This document shows, piece after piece, positions 46,338 through 57,500 of a stretch of DNA of 64,000 nucleotides (its first letter is position 1; each line of letters starts with the position of its first letter). Source of the stretch: Photobacterium sp. GB-56 (GTDB lineage: Bacteria; Pseudomonadota; Gammaproteobacteria; Enterobacterales; Vibrionaceae); assembly GCF_003026105.1 (NCBI RefSeq), contig NZ_PYNW01000001.1, positions 310,001 to 374,000 of the forward strand. Reading direction: 5' to 3'. The translations under genes were made by a program, and so were the position numbers. The notes below the pieces were generated by a model. The model did no database searches and had not been told where the DNA came from. It saw only the letters and a list, made by a program, of their open reading frames with translations.

Positions 46338-48507
46338 TACCGCCTCCTTGAACAATACTGACGGATCGAACACGGCTAACTGGACGTTGTGGTTTTTGTT
46401 TAGCAAGAATGGTTTTTGCATCACCATCAGCCACTATTTGCCCACGCTCTAGCATAATAATTCGATCACATTGCGCCAAAATAGACTGGCGGTGAGAGCT
46501 AATTACCATGGTGATATCACGCGGTAATTGATGCAGGGCTTGACGAAAACGTTCTTCTGCTTGTTGATCTAAAGCGCTCGTTGGTTCATCCATCAGCAAT
46601 AGGCTAGGTGAGCGATACAGGGCGCGAGCCAGTGCGACTGCTTGGCGTTGACCGCCTGATAAATTACGGCCATTTTCACCGACTTGGGTTTCTAATCCGT
46701 TGGCAAGGCGATCCATAAAGCTATTTAAGCCCGACGTGGTTATGGCATGACTTAGGCGCTTTTCATCGACGTCATCACAGCCAAATAGAATATTTTCATA
46801 AATAGTGCCGTAAATAAGAGCTGGCTGCTGTCCAACCCAACCGATGTTGTTACGAAGGGCGGCGGGCGGCCATAACTGGGCATCAATCCCTTCAAAATAC
46901 AATTGTCCTGAACTTGGACGATATTGATAAGAAAGTAGGGCTAACAGAGTGGATTTACCTGAGCCTGCCGCGCCAATAATTCCAACACGCTCACCTTGGC
47001 GGATGGCTAATTTTATATGGCTAAGGGCGTTGAATTGCTGCTCAGGATAGGCGAAATTCGCATCATCTAACTGAACGTTACCGTTAAACTCACCGCGATC
47101 CATGACCTGATGCTCATTACTTTCCTGCGGTAATGCCATCACTTGATCAAGTCCTGTAATAGCAGAGCGGCTTTGCTGATAGCGCAGCATTAACATCGAT
47201 AACTGGTTGATTGAACTCGCGGCTCGACCGCTCAGCATAACAATAGCAATCAAGCCACCCATGCTAAGCAAGCCTTCTGAAATACGATAAACACCAATGA
47301 TAATTAAGCCTATGGTTACGATTTGCTGACTACTCATTACCGAATGAGAAACAACATTGGTGTATTTTCGTGATTTGATATGCCAATCAGAGAGTGCAGA
47401 GACGGTTTGCTCCCAACGGCGTTGGATGATGCCTTCAGCATTGTTTTGTTTGATATCAGACAGATTATATAAGCTATCTAATAGTTGGGTTTGTTTCTGG
47501 GTCGATAAGCGAGCGGATTCATCCAATGTTTGACCAATTTTTCCTTTCATAATGGTGCTTAGGAGCAATAGCACCGCCATTACAGCGATAGGAACAAACA
47601 TCATAGGTCCGCCAAGCCAACCAATTAATGCAAGGAAGAACAAGGTGAAAGGCAAATCAACCAAGGTAACTAAAGTGACTGACGTGAAAAACTCTCGCAC
47701 ACTGTCGAAATCTTGAATTTGACGTGCAAATGCAGCGGCTGATTGGGGGCGATGTTCAAGTTTCATCCCCAAGACTTTTTGCATTAAAATGGCTGATAGT
47801 TTGGTATCAATATGATGCCCAGCCATATCGGTGATAGCGCTTCGTGCTTCGCGTAATAACCAATCAAATATCAACGCAATGGATACCCCAGCCGCCAACA
47901 CCCATAAGGTATTAAAGGCTTGGTTGGGTACCACGCGATCGTAGACGTTCATGGTAAACAACGGCACAACAAGAGCGAGTAGGTTGATAAAAATAGAGGC
48001 AATAAGCAGATCTCGATACCAAGGTTTTACCTCTGAAATCGCTGCACGTAACCAATGTTTTTTCGGCTTAGGTTTAATATCATCCACGCGCGGGTCAGCA
48101 ACTTGGATCGGCGAAACTTGCCAGACATCGCCGCTGAGCAGATGTGTTAACTCGTCGCTTGATTGCTGAGAGACAATGGGAGTTGGGGGATGATTGTCGT
48201 TAGTTTGAAACTGGACGGTTTTAAATACATTATCAGTGTATTCACTGATAATGATGGGTGAGCCAGCCTCGGTAATACCAACGGCAGGTAAACTTGCTGC
48301 TGGTAGCTTATTTTTTGGGTGCAAGCCAACATCCAACTGTGCTTGGTTGGCTGCACGTTCAAACAGAGAATCGTCAAGCTTACCCTCTACTAAGGGTAAA
48401 CCTGTGGTGACTTTTAGACGATGACAGCGAATACTGTAATGCTGGCATAGCCACAATATAGCAGCTAGCCAGAGGTCATTATCTAACGGCGGATTTTTAC
48501 TACTCAT
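46327..48507 (-). CDS. type I secretion ABC transporter/permease for RTX adhesin (LapB-like)
   Basis: A 726-residue exporter. An N-terminal C39-like domain (about residues 1-120) lacks the peptidase Cys-His pair, as in LapB-type exporters whose substrates are not cleaved on the N-side. A six-helix permease follows (about 150-440), then an ATPase with Walker A GAAGSGKSTLLALL, signature NLSGGQRQAVALARAL and Walker B LLLMDEPTSALD. The ribosome-binding site AGGGATGG overlaps the stop of adhesin A (TAG), seven bases before the ATG. This points to translational coupling of adhesin and exporter. Confidence 0.94.
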   Translation of the reverse strand: MSSKNPPLDNDLWLAAILWLCQHYSIRCHRLKVTTGLPLVEGKLDDSLFERAANQAQLDVGLHPKNKLPAASLPAVGITEAGSPIIISEYTDNVFKTVQFQTNDNHPPTPIVSQQSSDELTHLLSGDVWQVSPIQVADPRVDDIKPKPKKHWLRAAISEVKPWYRDLLIASIFINLLALVVPLFTMNVYDRVVPNQAFNTLWVLAAGVSIALIFDWLLREARSAITDMAGHHIDTKLSAILMQKVLGMKLEHRPQSAAAFARQIQDFDSVREFFTSVTLVTLVDLPFTLFFLALIGWLGGPMMFVPIAVMAVLLLLSTIMKGKIGQTLDESARLSTQKQTQLLDSLYNLSDIKQNNAEGIIQRRWEQTVSALSDWHIKSRKYTNVVSHSVMSSQQIVTIGLIIIGVYRISEGLLSMGGLIAIVMLSGRAASSINQLSMLMLRYQQSRSAITGLDQVMALPQESNEHQVMDRGEFNGNVQLDDANFAYPEQQFNALSHIKLAIRQGERVGIIGAAGSGKSTLLALLSYQYRPSSGQLYFEGIDAQLWPPAALRNNIGWVGQQPALIYGTIYENILFGCDDVDEKRLSHAITTSGLNSFMDRLANGLETQVGENGRNLSGGQRQAVALARALYRSPSLLLMDEPTSALDQQAEERFRQALHQLPRDITMVISSHRQSILAQCDRIIMLERGQIVADGDAKTILAKQKPQRPVSRVRSVSIVQGGGNEQ

Positions 48508-48514
48508 ACCATCC

Positions 48515-51500
48515 CTAGCCAGTAATTAGATTATTATCATCTATCATTTTTTGTAGAACCTCTGCTTCCGTTGCAGAGCTCGTATCTGCGCCATAAAGCG
48601 CATCTTTACTTACATTGTCTAAAGTTATCTCTTGTGTAACATCTGTACCATTGTCTTTAACATGTAATGTGACGGAACCGTTATTTTCAGTAATATCAAT
48701 ATAGTTATCGGCTGAAATACCATCAGTGACATTTGATAAAATAGCGCTTAAGTCAATGTTGTCGGTATTAATTGTGGTATCAAAATCTAAAATAGTATCT
48801 TGTGCTGGTGCAGAGATTGAACCAAGATCATCAGATTTAAAGACGAAACTGTCATTACCGTTATCACCTGACATTATGTCGTTGCCTTTACCGCCGATGA
48901 TCACATCATCATTGGCTGTACCTACTAGGGTATTATCACCCGATACTGCGACTTTGAAATCGATGGTTTGCGCTGTGCCCGTTGCAGTTTGGTTGCCGAT
49001 GCTGGCACTTGGCTCAATAGATAAAGTGAAATCTTGTGCGCTGTTGCCTGTCATGGTGAGGCTGGCAATATCAGCAAGTTCGACTTCCCAACCACCATTA
49101 TTTTCTTTTCCAGCAGAGAAAGTGTAATCACTTGGGAAGCCTGTGATCATAATGCTGCCTTTTTCATTAGGTGCTGGATTTTGCATCATGAGATCAAGAT
49201 TTAAGGCGATCGCTGAATCTGTTTCAGCAATAATACTGTTGTATTGCGCCGTTAATTCAGGCTCATCAGGTAGCGCATCAATGGTTAATTTGATCTCTTC
49301 GGTAGCGATAACACCTTCATGAGTGTACTCAGTGCCTAATACGATATTGGTATCAACAGTATTGGCAGCTAATGTGATCGTCATGTCGCCATAAGCATCA
49401 CCGGGATAAAGTGTGAATTCATCCAATGTATTGGCATTAACGACGACGGTAGCAAACCAATTATTTCCTTTTTGCCCAAAGGTAACTTCTTGTCCGCCAA
49501 TAACGATTTTATCTAACCCTTGTAACTGAGCAGGATCATTCGCACTGATCGTTACTGTGAGTCGTAATGCTTCATCACTGTTTGTTTCATAGCTTTCTAG
49601 ATTCACTGGAATAGTGAAACTATCACCTTCAGTTCCAGCAAGACTTTCTGGGACATCAAAGAACTGAACATCATCGCCAATAGGTTTAACGCCTACGACT
49701 AAATCAGTGGTCGAGATTTTAATATCATTGGTGCCAATTTCGTTGGTGATGGCTTCTAGTTTGAGCTTCATATCACCACTAAAATCTAGCGGTGGACGTA
49801 TATAAACTCCGTCCATTTGGCTAGCACTGATACTCCATGATTGACCGCTGTTAGGTAACTGGACGAATGTATTTCCGCCATCAGGTGAATAGAACAGCAC
49901 AGCCCCTTCAAGTAGCCCTGAAATACTCAGTGATAGTGTTTCTGAACCATCATCATCAAATAAAATTGCGTCTAGGCCTGTGATATTAATGTAGCTATCT
50001 TCGTCACCTAGAACTTCGATTTTATCGGGCATTTCAGCAAAATCAGTTACTGGTGCAACATTGATGACCACTGATGCCGTTTTGGTTTGGGTATCGGTTT
50101 GGGTTGGGCAATCAGCTTCATCAGTAATGTTGGCTGCAACATTAATGATTAACTCACCGCTGAAGTTAAGTGGTGGTGTTAAGGTTAATTCACCTAAACG
50201 GGTTGGGTCTTTAATTGTCCATGTGTTATCGCCGTTGTCTTGTAAAATGGCGGGATTGCCGTTGAGTTCTGCCCCGGCAGGTAAAGTAATTTTCAACCAG
50301 TTAATGGTTTCTTTACCTGTGGCTGATTCACCTTCACCGCTGATGGTTTGCCCCGCGAAAATATTATCACCTAAGATTAATTCTAAGTTGATAGCAGATT
50401 CGGTATCTTCCTGAATCGTGGTTTGTCCTGCATTGACAATGATATCATCGACAACAGGGATAACTTCAATCTTAATATTCTGCGTTGTTTTGGACGATTG
50501 ACCGTTACAGGTGGACGTTTGAGTGATCTCAATCGGAATATTAATACAGCCAGCCCAATCTTCATCGAGTCCAACAAAGACCATATTTTCTAAGCCGCTT
50601 GGTGTAATGGTATAGCCAAGAATTTCACCAACAGCATTGTATTCAGGAATAACACCATCGCCTTCAATTTCAACACCTAGAGGTAGATCTTTGATATCAA
50701 TGAAAAACGATATTTCTATTTCAGGGTTGTAGTCAATGTTGCCATCCAGCAACCCTGATAAATCAATATCTTCACCTTCTTTGGCAATAATGGCATCGTC
50801 ACCTTGAATGCTATCTGGATCGTCAATTGGAAGACAAGAACCACCGCCGCTGTGACCTGTAATTTGGACTTGAAGAGGAGCTTCAATATAGCGTGAATGT
50901 TCGTCATCAATAACGTGGGCTACAACACGTAGATCGATAATGTCAGTATCAAAGCTAGAGCTAATGGTTGCACCTGCCAAGATATCTTTCATCGATTCTT
51001 TTACTGTGTCACTGGTTAATCCCGTTGCGGGAATAATCCAGTTACCACTGCCGTCAATGGACGCACCATTTGGGTGTTCAACGATTAAGTTAATACTATT
51101 TGGTACGACGATGATGATGTAATCAAGGTACTCTGAGCCATCGAGATCTTCATCAAAAAAGTGAACCGCGTTGGTTAAATCGATAGGGCTTCCATCGGTA
51201 CTGGTGAGCACTTCTGATGTTGATTCTAAACGGGTATCGCCTTCAACAATACCATTCACATCAAGTTGAATGGTTGCATTAATGTCTTTTGTCGCCGTTT
51301 GTCCTGTAGGTGAGGTGTCAGTGACTTCATAGCTAATTGAAATATTGAATAAACCACTTAAATCTTCATCAGCAAGCACAGTAACACGACCGCTGTTAAT
51401 GAAGTCAGTCCACGATTCGCCACTGGTTTTGTAGCCAGCAAGATCTAATCCACCAGTAGGTACAGATACGACAATACCATCAATAAAGAGTGTTAAGCCT

Positions 51501-54500
51501 GAAGGTAATCCAGTGATCTTATAACCGGTTAAACTTTCACTGTGATCGATATCTTGATTAATCATGGGCTCACTTAAGAAGCTTGCTGATTTATCCTCAA
51601 GCGTTGTTGTTTCAAGGATAGCGCCATCTTTTTCATCAACGACAGGAAGCACATCAATTTCTACTTGGTAATTGAATTCGCCGCTGTCACCATCAGGCTC
51701 AGTTGAAATCACGTTAACATCAAAATTAAGTTGCCCACTGAAGTCTTTCGGTGTTTTTAAGAAGGTGGTTTTAAGCTGATCGTTGCTGATCTGGTAGATC
51801 ACGCCATTCGATGCATTTTCACCTACGATTTCTAGTGTGATCGGATCACCGTTACTATCAACAAACATTACCCCGTCAGGAAGGTTGGTGATCATAATAG
51901 TGATCTGTTCCGATTTATCATCATCACTGGTGGTGATCATGAAATCTAAAGGCAATGGACTATCTTCGTTAAAGCCGGATGTACCTTTGATTGTGCCTTT
52001 AAAGCCCGTGGAATTTCCAGTGCTTGGGCTTTCTGTAACGTACTCCCAATGACCATTACCGCCATCTACAACATCAGGGCGATCAATCACACCTTTTAAA
52101 TCAATAGTAATGGTTTTGGTATCACTAACCGCAGTGATATTAATGGGATCAAGTCCATCAACGGAGGTTTCGGTCGATACCGCCGTGACTTCAATGGTCA
52201 GCGTTTCTGTCCATGAGCTGATATCTTCTTTTGGATAAAGTAGGGCTGTACCATTTTCAATACCTTCAGCGCTGACAATATAAATACCTGATCCTACTGG
52301 TTGCTCAATAGCACCACCGCCTTGAATAGACCAACCATCTTGCACTTTGATTTGATAGCTTAAACTTTCAGAACCATCGGTATCGGTAAGCTTACCGACT
52401 AATACTTGGCTTAAGTTAATCGGTTGATCTTCAATACCTTTAATGTTTTTCACCGATAGGGTCGGTGTATCAGCGTCTGGCTTGATGTTAATAATAACTT
52501 GGTGTGGTGTTTCTTCGGTTTGATGCTCATTTTTATCAATGAACTGATTACCTTTTTCGGTCGCTATAGCGGTTACGGTAAATTCAAATTTACCTGCAAG
52601 GTTTTTATCTGAAACGATAGTGATTTTATTCAGTTGATTTTGATTTAATACATCACCGTCTTTAACGACATTGCCATTGAGTTTTAATGTAATGCCATCT
52701 GGAATACCTGAAATTCGATATGTTAATTTTTCGGAATCATCGGTATCGGTAAGATTGGCAGCAAGGTCTAGTTTAATGCTGCCGTTATCATCTTCAACGC
52801 CTGTGTATTCAGTTTCAGGGGCGTCCCATACAGGCGCATCAGCATTTGGATATACTTTTATAGGTAACTTCTTATCTAAGGATGTAATGCCTGAATCTTT
52901 TGAAATGGTTGCTGTGACTTCAAGGTTCACCATACGTTGCTGATTAATTGCAACATCAGGGGCTGGTTGATAGGTGAGTTCACCGTTAGGAGAGTAGAAA
53001 TTACCGTTTTTAATAAAATCGGTAATCGTGATGACGCCGCCGACTGCCGTGAGTAACGTGCCATTCAAATAAAGTTGTCCACCTGCCAATGAGCTTTCAC
53101 TAATAGTGATACTGGTAAGGGTTTCATTTTGGTCATTATCGCCTGGGAAGACTTTGATTGTTAACGGGGCTGTCAACGTGTCTTCCAATACTTCCATCAG
53201 TTCAACGTTGATATGACCTGGGTTATCACCCAATGCCATTGTTGCGGTTCGATTCGCGGTATCACCATCGCCATCTTTAACTGTATATTTTAGTGTATCG
53301 AGGATCCGTCCACTAAATTCAGACGTTGAGACAGTTGTTATTTCAACCGTACCGTCAGCATTAACGACCATGGTACCGTACTTTTTCGACGGCGAGATCG
53401 TAGTATTGATTAAATCAATCGGATTACCATCAATAGAGTAAGTTGTTCCGTTGTAAATGAAGCTAACAATTTCACCGCCGTCAGCCCCAGTGATCTCATC
53501 GGTTAATAGTTGTAAGGTTTGGCTTTGTCCTTCAACTAAAGACAATGTACTGGCAGTACCGGCTTTTGGAACATCATCTAAGACATTCACATCAAAGATA
53601 GTGGCAGGCGAGGTGTCGCCATCGCTGTCAGTCAGAATGGCACCAAACTCAAGGTTAAGCGTATCTTGTGATGTGGCATCTGGATGATCAATAGAGGCAA
53701 AGAGATCAAACTCCACCGTACCATCAAGGTTAACTTTAATTTGGAATATTTCTTTACCCGCGGCTGTTGCGATATACCAACCATCAGCATTAGGTGCGCC
53801 AAGCGTGATGTTATCGCCTGCGCTGGTGTAGTTTTTACCATTAAATAAGGCGGTGTCTAAGGTCACGGATACCACACTATCACTGCCTGTATTAAAGCTC
53901 AGTGTTGGTGTTGCTACATCAGAGGCATCACTGTCTACACCATCATCTAATAAATCATTTTCTTGGACATTTAAGCTGCCATTAACGATGATTTCTGGCT
54001 TCAAACCATCCCAAATTGTGACCGTTACGTTGGATGTTCCAACACTGCCATCACTATCAGTAGCTTGAACGGGAAGGGTGATATCAAGCTTGGTATCTTT
54101 ACCATTGAGGTGATCGATAAAGTCATTCAGCACAATGGTAATGGTTGCATCTGCACTGCCACCTGCAGCAATAGTGCCAATGTCGGAAAGGTTGATGGAA
54201 AAGATCACCGTACCGTTAGCTAAAACCGCATCATAGGTATTGTTACCATCAAACTGCCACGTCAGTGCTTCACCGTTATGAGTGATCGCATCACCATCAC
54301 TGGTTTGAACTGCGCCTGTTAGAGCCAGTTGTAAATCAACAATCGGATCTTGCCCTGCGGTAACAGAAATTGTTGAGCTTGCTGTTTCTGTCGTGCCTGC
54401 TGGTGGCGCATCGGGTGCGACAGCAATTGGGTTTTCGGTAATTTCTAATGTGGTATTAGTAATGACTGGCGTGTCACCATCGGCAATCGTTACAGTGATA

Positions 54501-57500
54501 TTGGCTTGGTTAACGTCGCCATCGTTATCGCGAATAAAGACTGGAATGGTAATGGTTTCAATGCCATTTGGATCTGTTTGGTCGATAGATTTATACAGGT
54601 TGAAAGTGTACTCAACCGTCGAGTTACCTTCAGCATCAGGTTTTTGTGTAATGGCAATATCAAAAACTTTTTCACCATTGACCGATGCTTCAATCATTTG
54701 ACCTGTACCAGTAACGGTGTAAGTAATGATATCGCCGCCGCTGGTTAATCCTGATGGTAGCTGTGTTTGATCAAAAAATAATGGGCTGAGAGGTGAAAGG
54801 CCATTTAAGCCATCACTGCCAACAACAACATCGATAGTGCCTGTTTTGGATATCGGTTGGCTTGAAGAAAGGCTAGCTTCATCAAAGTCGAGTGCTTGGT
54901 TGACGATTAATTCAGGATCTGCACCATCTTCTATATACCAATCAAATTGTCCTGTTGGGGTTTTTGTACCATCCAAATCGGTGGCATCAATCAGTAGTGG
55001 TAATTTGATCACATCACTGGCATTGGTGTGATTTAACGGACGATGTTGAGCCAAGGTTACTGTACCTGTTACATCATCACTATTGGCAGCACCAGTTAGG
55101 GTTAAAGTAAAGATGGTTTCTCCACCAGATGTCGCAGTAATGGTTTTTCCATCATTACTTAATGTGTATTCAAGGTATTTAACGGAAGTACCTGACGTTA
55201 GATTTAAAGCACTTAAAGTAGCAATAGTTTGGGCGTTAAAAGTGATGCTATTAGGAGCGGGGTTATCTGATCCTGCTTTAATGGTAAAGTCACCTGTAAA
55301 GGTATCTGTAGGATTAGAAATCAGTCCTTCAACGTTACTATCATTGTTATTGATGATGGTATTTGCTTCGCCATCTTTAATTGTGATGGTGAGATCCGCA
55401 CTTCCGTTGTCATTATCTTTATCGCCAGCGATATAGTTAACTACGAGGTCAATATCACCCGCACTATGGTCGAGATTACGATTGGCGTTAAAAATCCAAT
55501 GACCATTTTCTTTCATGGTCAGTTGACCTTCAGGAAGATCAAACGTTACAGAAGAACCTGTTAGATCTTTGGTTTCACCGTTAATCGTGACACGAACAAC
55601 AGAGAGGGGGGAATCAAGATCACTATCATTGTTGAGCACATTGCCAGAGGTAATATTGCCTTCAATCACATTGCTATAGTCATCAATAATCGTAGGTTCT
55701 GAATCTCGGATATAAATTAACGCGGGCGCAACAACCGTTTCTGTTGTGCCATCGCTATCGGTTTGGACACCATCAATCAAGATCGCTGATTGAGTGCTAT
55801 TGAAACCAAATTTAGTATCAATAGGTTCAAATAACGTAATTTTAATGTCTTGAGAGACGGTTTGAATCGTTGCCGTTAAAACGGTGACGCCGTTGCTTAC
55901 CGCAGTGAGTGTGAGCCCATCCGGTGAGATGGTAACCGTAATCGGGTTACCGTTAGAGGTTAACTTTTCTAGTAATGCTTGATTGGCATTAAAAGTAAAC
56001 TCAGCAAACTCGATATTGATAGAAGCCGTTGCAGTTTCTGAACCTTGATAATCTAATGTCGTCTCATAAAAAACTGAAGAATCAGGATGTCTTAATGTCG
56101 GCATATCATCAGTCGCAGTATTACCTGCTATATCGGTAACGGTTGCTGACATTTCCCATGTTTTTTGTACATTGAGTTGGCTAAGATCGAAATCTTCAAT
56201 ACGCCAATTTCCCGCACTATCTACAGTGGTGGTTAAGATAACGGTTTCAGTGCCATCACTGAAAGTGACTTCGATCTTATCACCCGCCTCAGTGCCCGTT
56301 GTTGTACCTTCTAAAAACTCGACATAACCAAGCTTGAGTGCGGTGATATTCAATCCGCCCAAATCGTAATTGCTGGTATCAATATCGATAGTTGGTGGCG
56401 TGGTATCTTTAATGATTGTATTGCTCGATACCGCTGGGTTACCTGCGATATCCATGGTTTCTGCGGTGATAGTGATTTCGCCATCATTAAAATTACTTAG
56501 ATCGACATTAGCAATATTCCAGCTGCTATTGGTTACAGTGGTGGTAAACGTTAAATTATTACTGCCTTGTCCTGAAACGGTAATGGTAACGGTTTGACCA
56601 TTTTCTACGTGATTAACACTACCAAAAAGGTGGGTATTTTTTACTGTTACGTTATTGAGATAATCATTAGCAACGCCATCGTTATCGCTATCAAAGGCTG
56701 CGGTGATATCTGCAAGGGTATCTTTGATAATAGTGCTGGTGGCAGAGGCTGGATTACCTGCAATATCGACCGTGTCTGCAACTACTGTGAGTTCACCTTC
56801 GGCGAGGGAAGATAGATCTGTATCGTTAATGTTCCAAGTACCATCAGTGTTAGTTGTTTCAAAGGTAATGGTTTTACCTTGGCTATCGGTGACGGTAATC
56901 GTAACGGGTTGGTTATTTTCTACAAAGGTGATATCGCCTAATAAATCACTAACAACGATTTCAAATTGGTTGAGATAATTATCACCCTTGCCATCAAATT
57001 CAGCGGTAATTTCAGCTAAGGTGTCTTTGATGGTGTTATCTGTGGCGTCAACAAAATTGCCATAGTAATCAGTGACAGAAGCATAAACATCAAGTGGACC
57101 TTCAGCGAGTTCACTTAAGTCTTGATCGTTAATAAACCATTTTTGATCTTTAACGACCGCATTTGTTGTGAACACTTTGCCATTAATATCCGTGATAGTC
57201 ACAACCACAATACGGCCATTTTCAACATCAATAGCGTCACCAAAGAGATCGACCGTCGGCACTTCAAAGCGGTTCTCATAACCATCACCACCGTCAACAA
57301 TTGTGACTGTTAAAGCGGCAGAGTTACGAAGTGACAAAATGGTATCGCCAATTTCATCTCGTTCGTTTCTCTCTTGGGAAGTTGTTGGACGGGTAGTAAA
57401 TCCCGCTTCAGGCAAGGTTTCAGCAAGCGTAGGTTTAATACGGGTAATAAAAGAAATACCATCACTTGAACTGATATTAGATTCTGAGGCGTTTTGTGTG

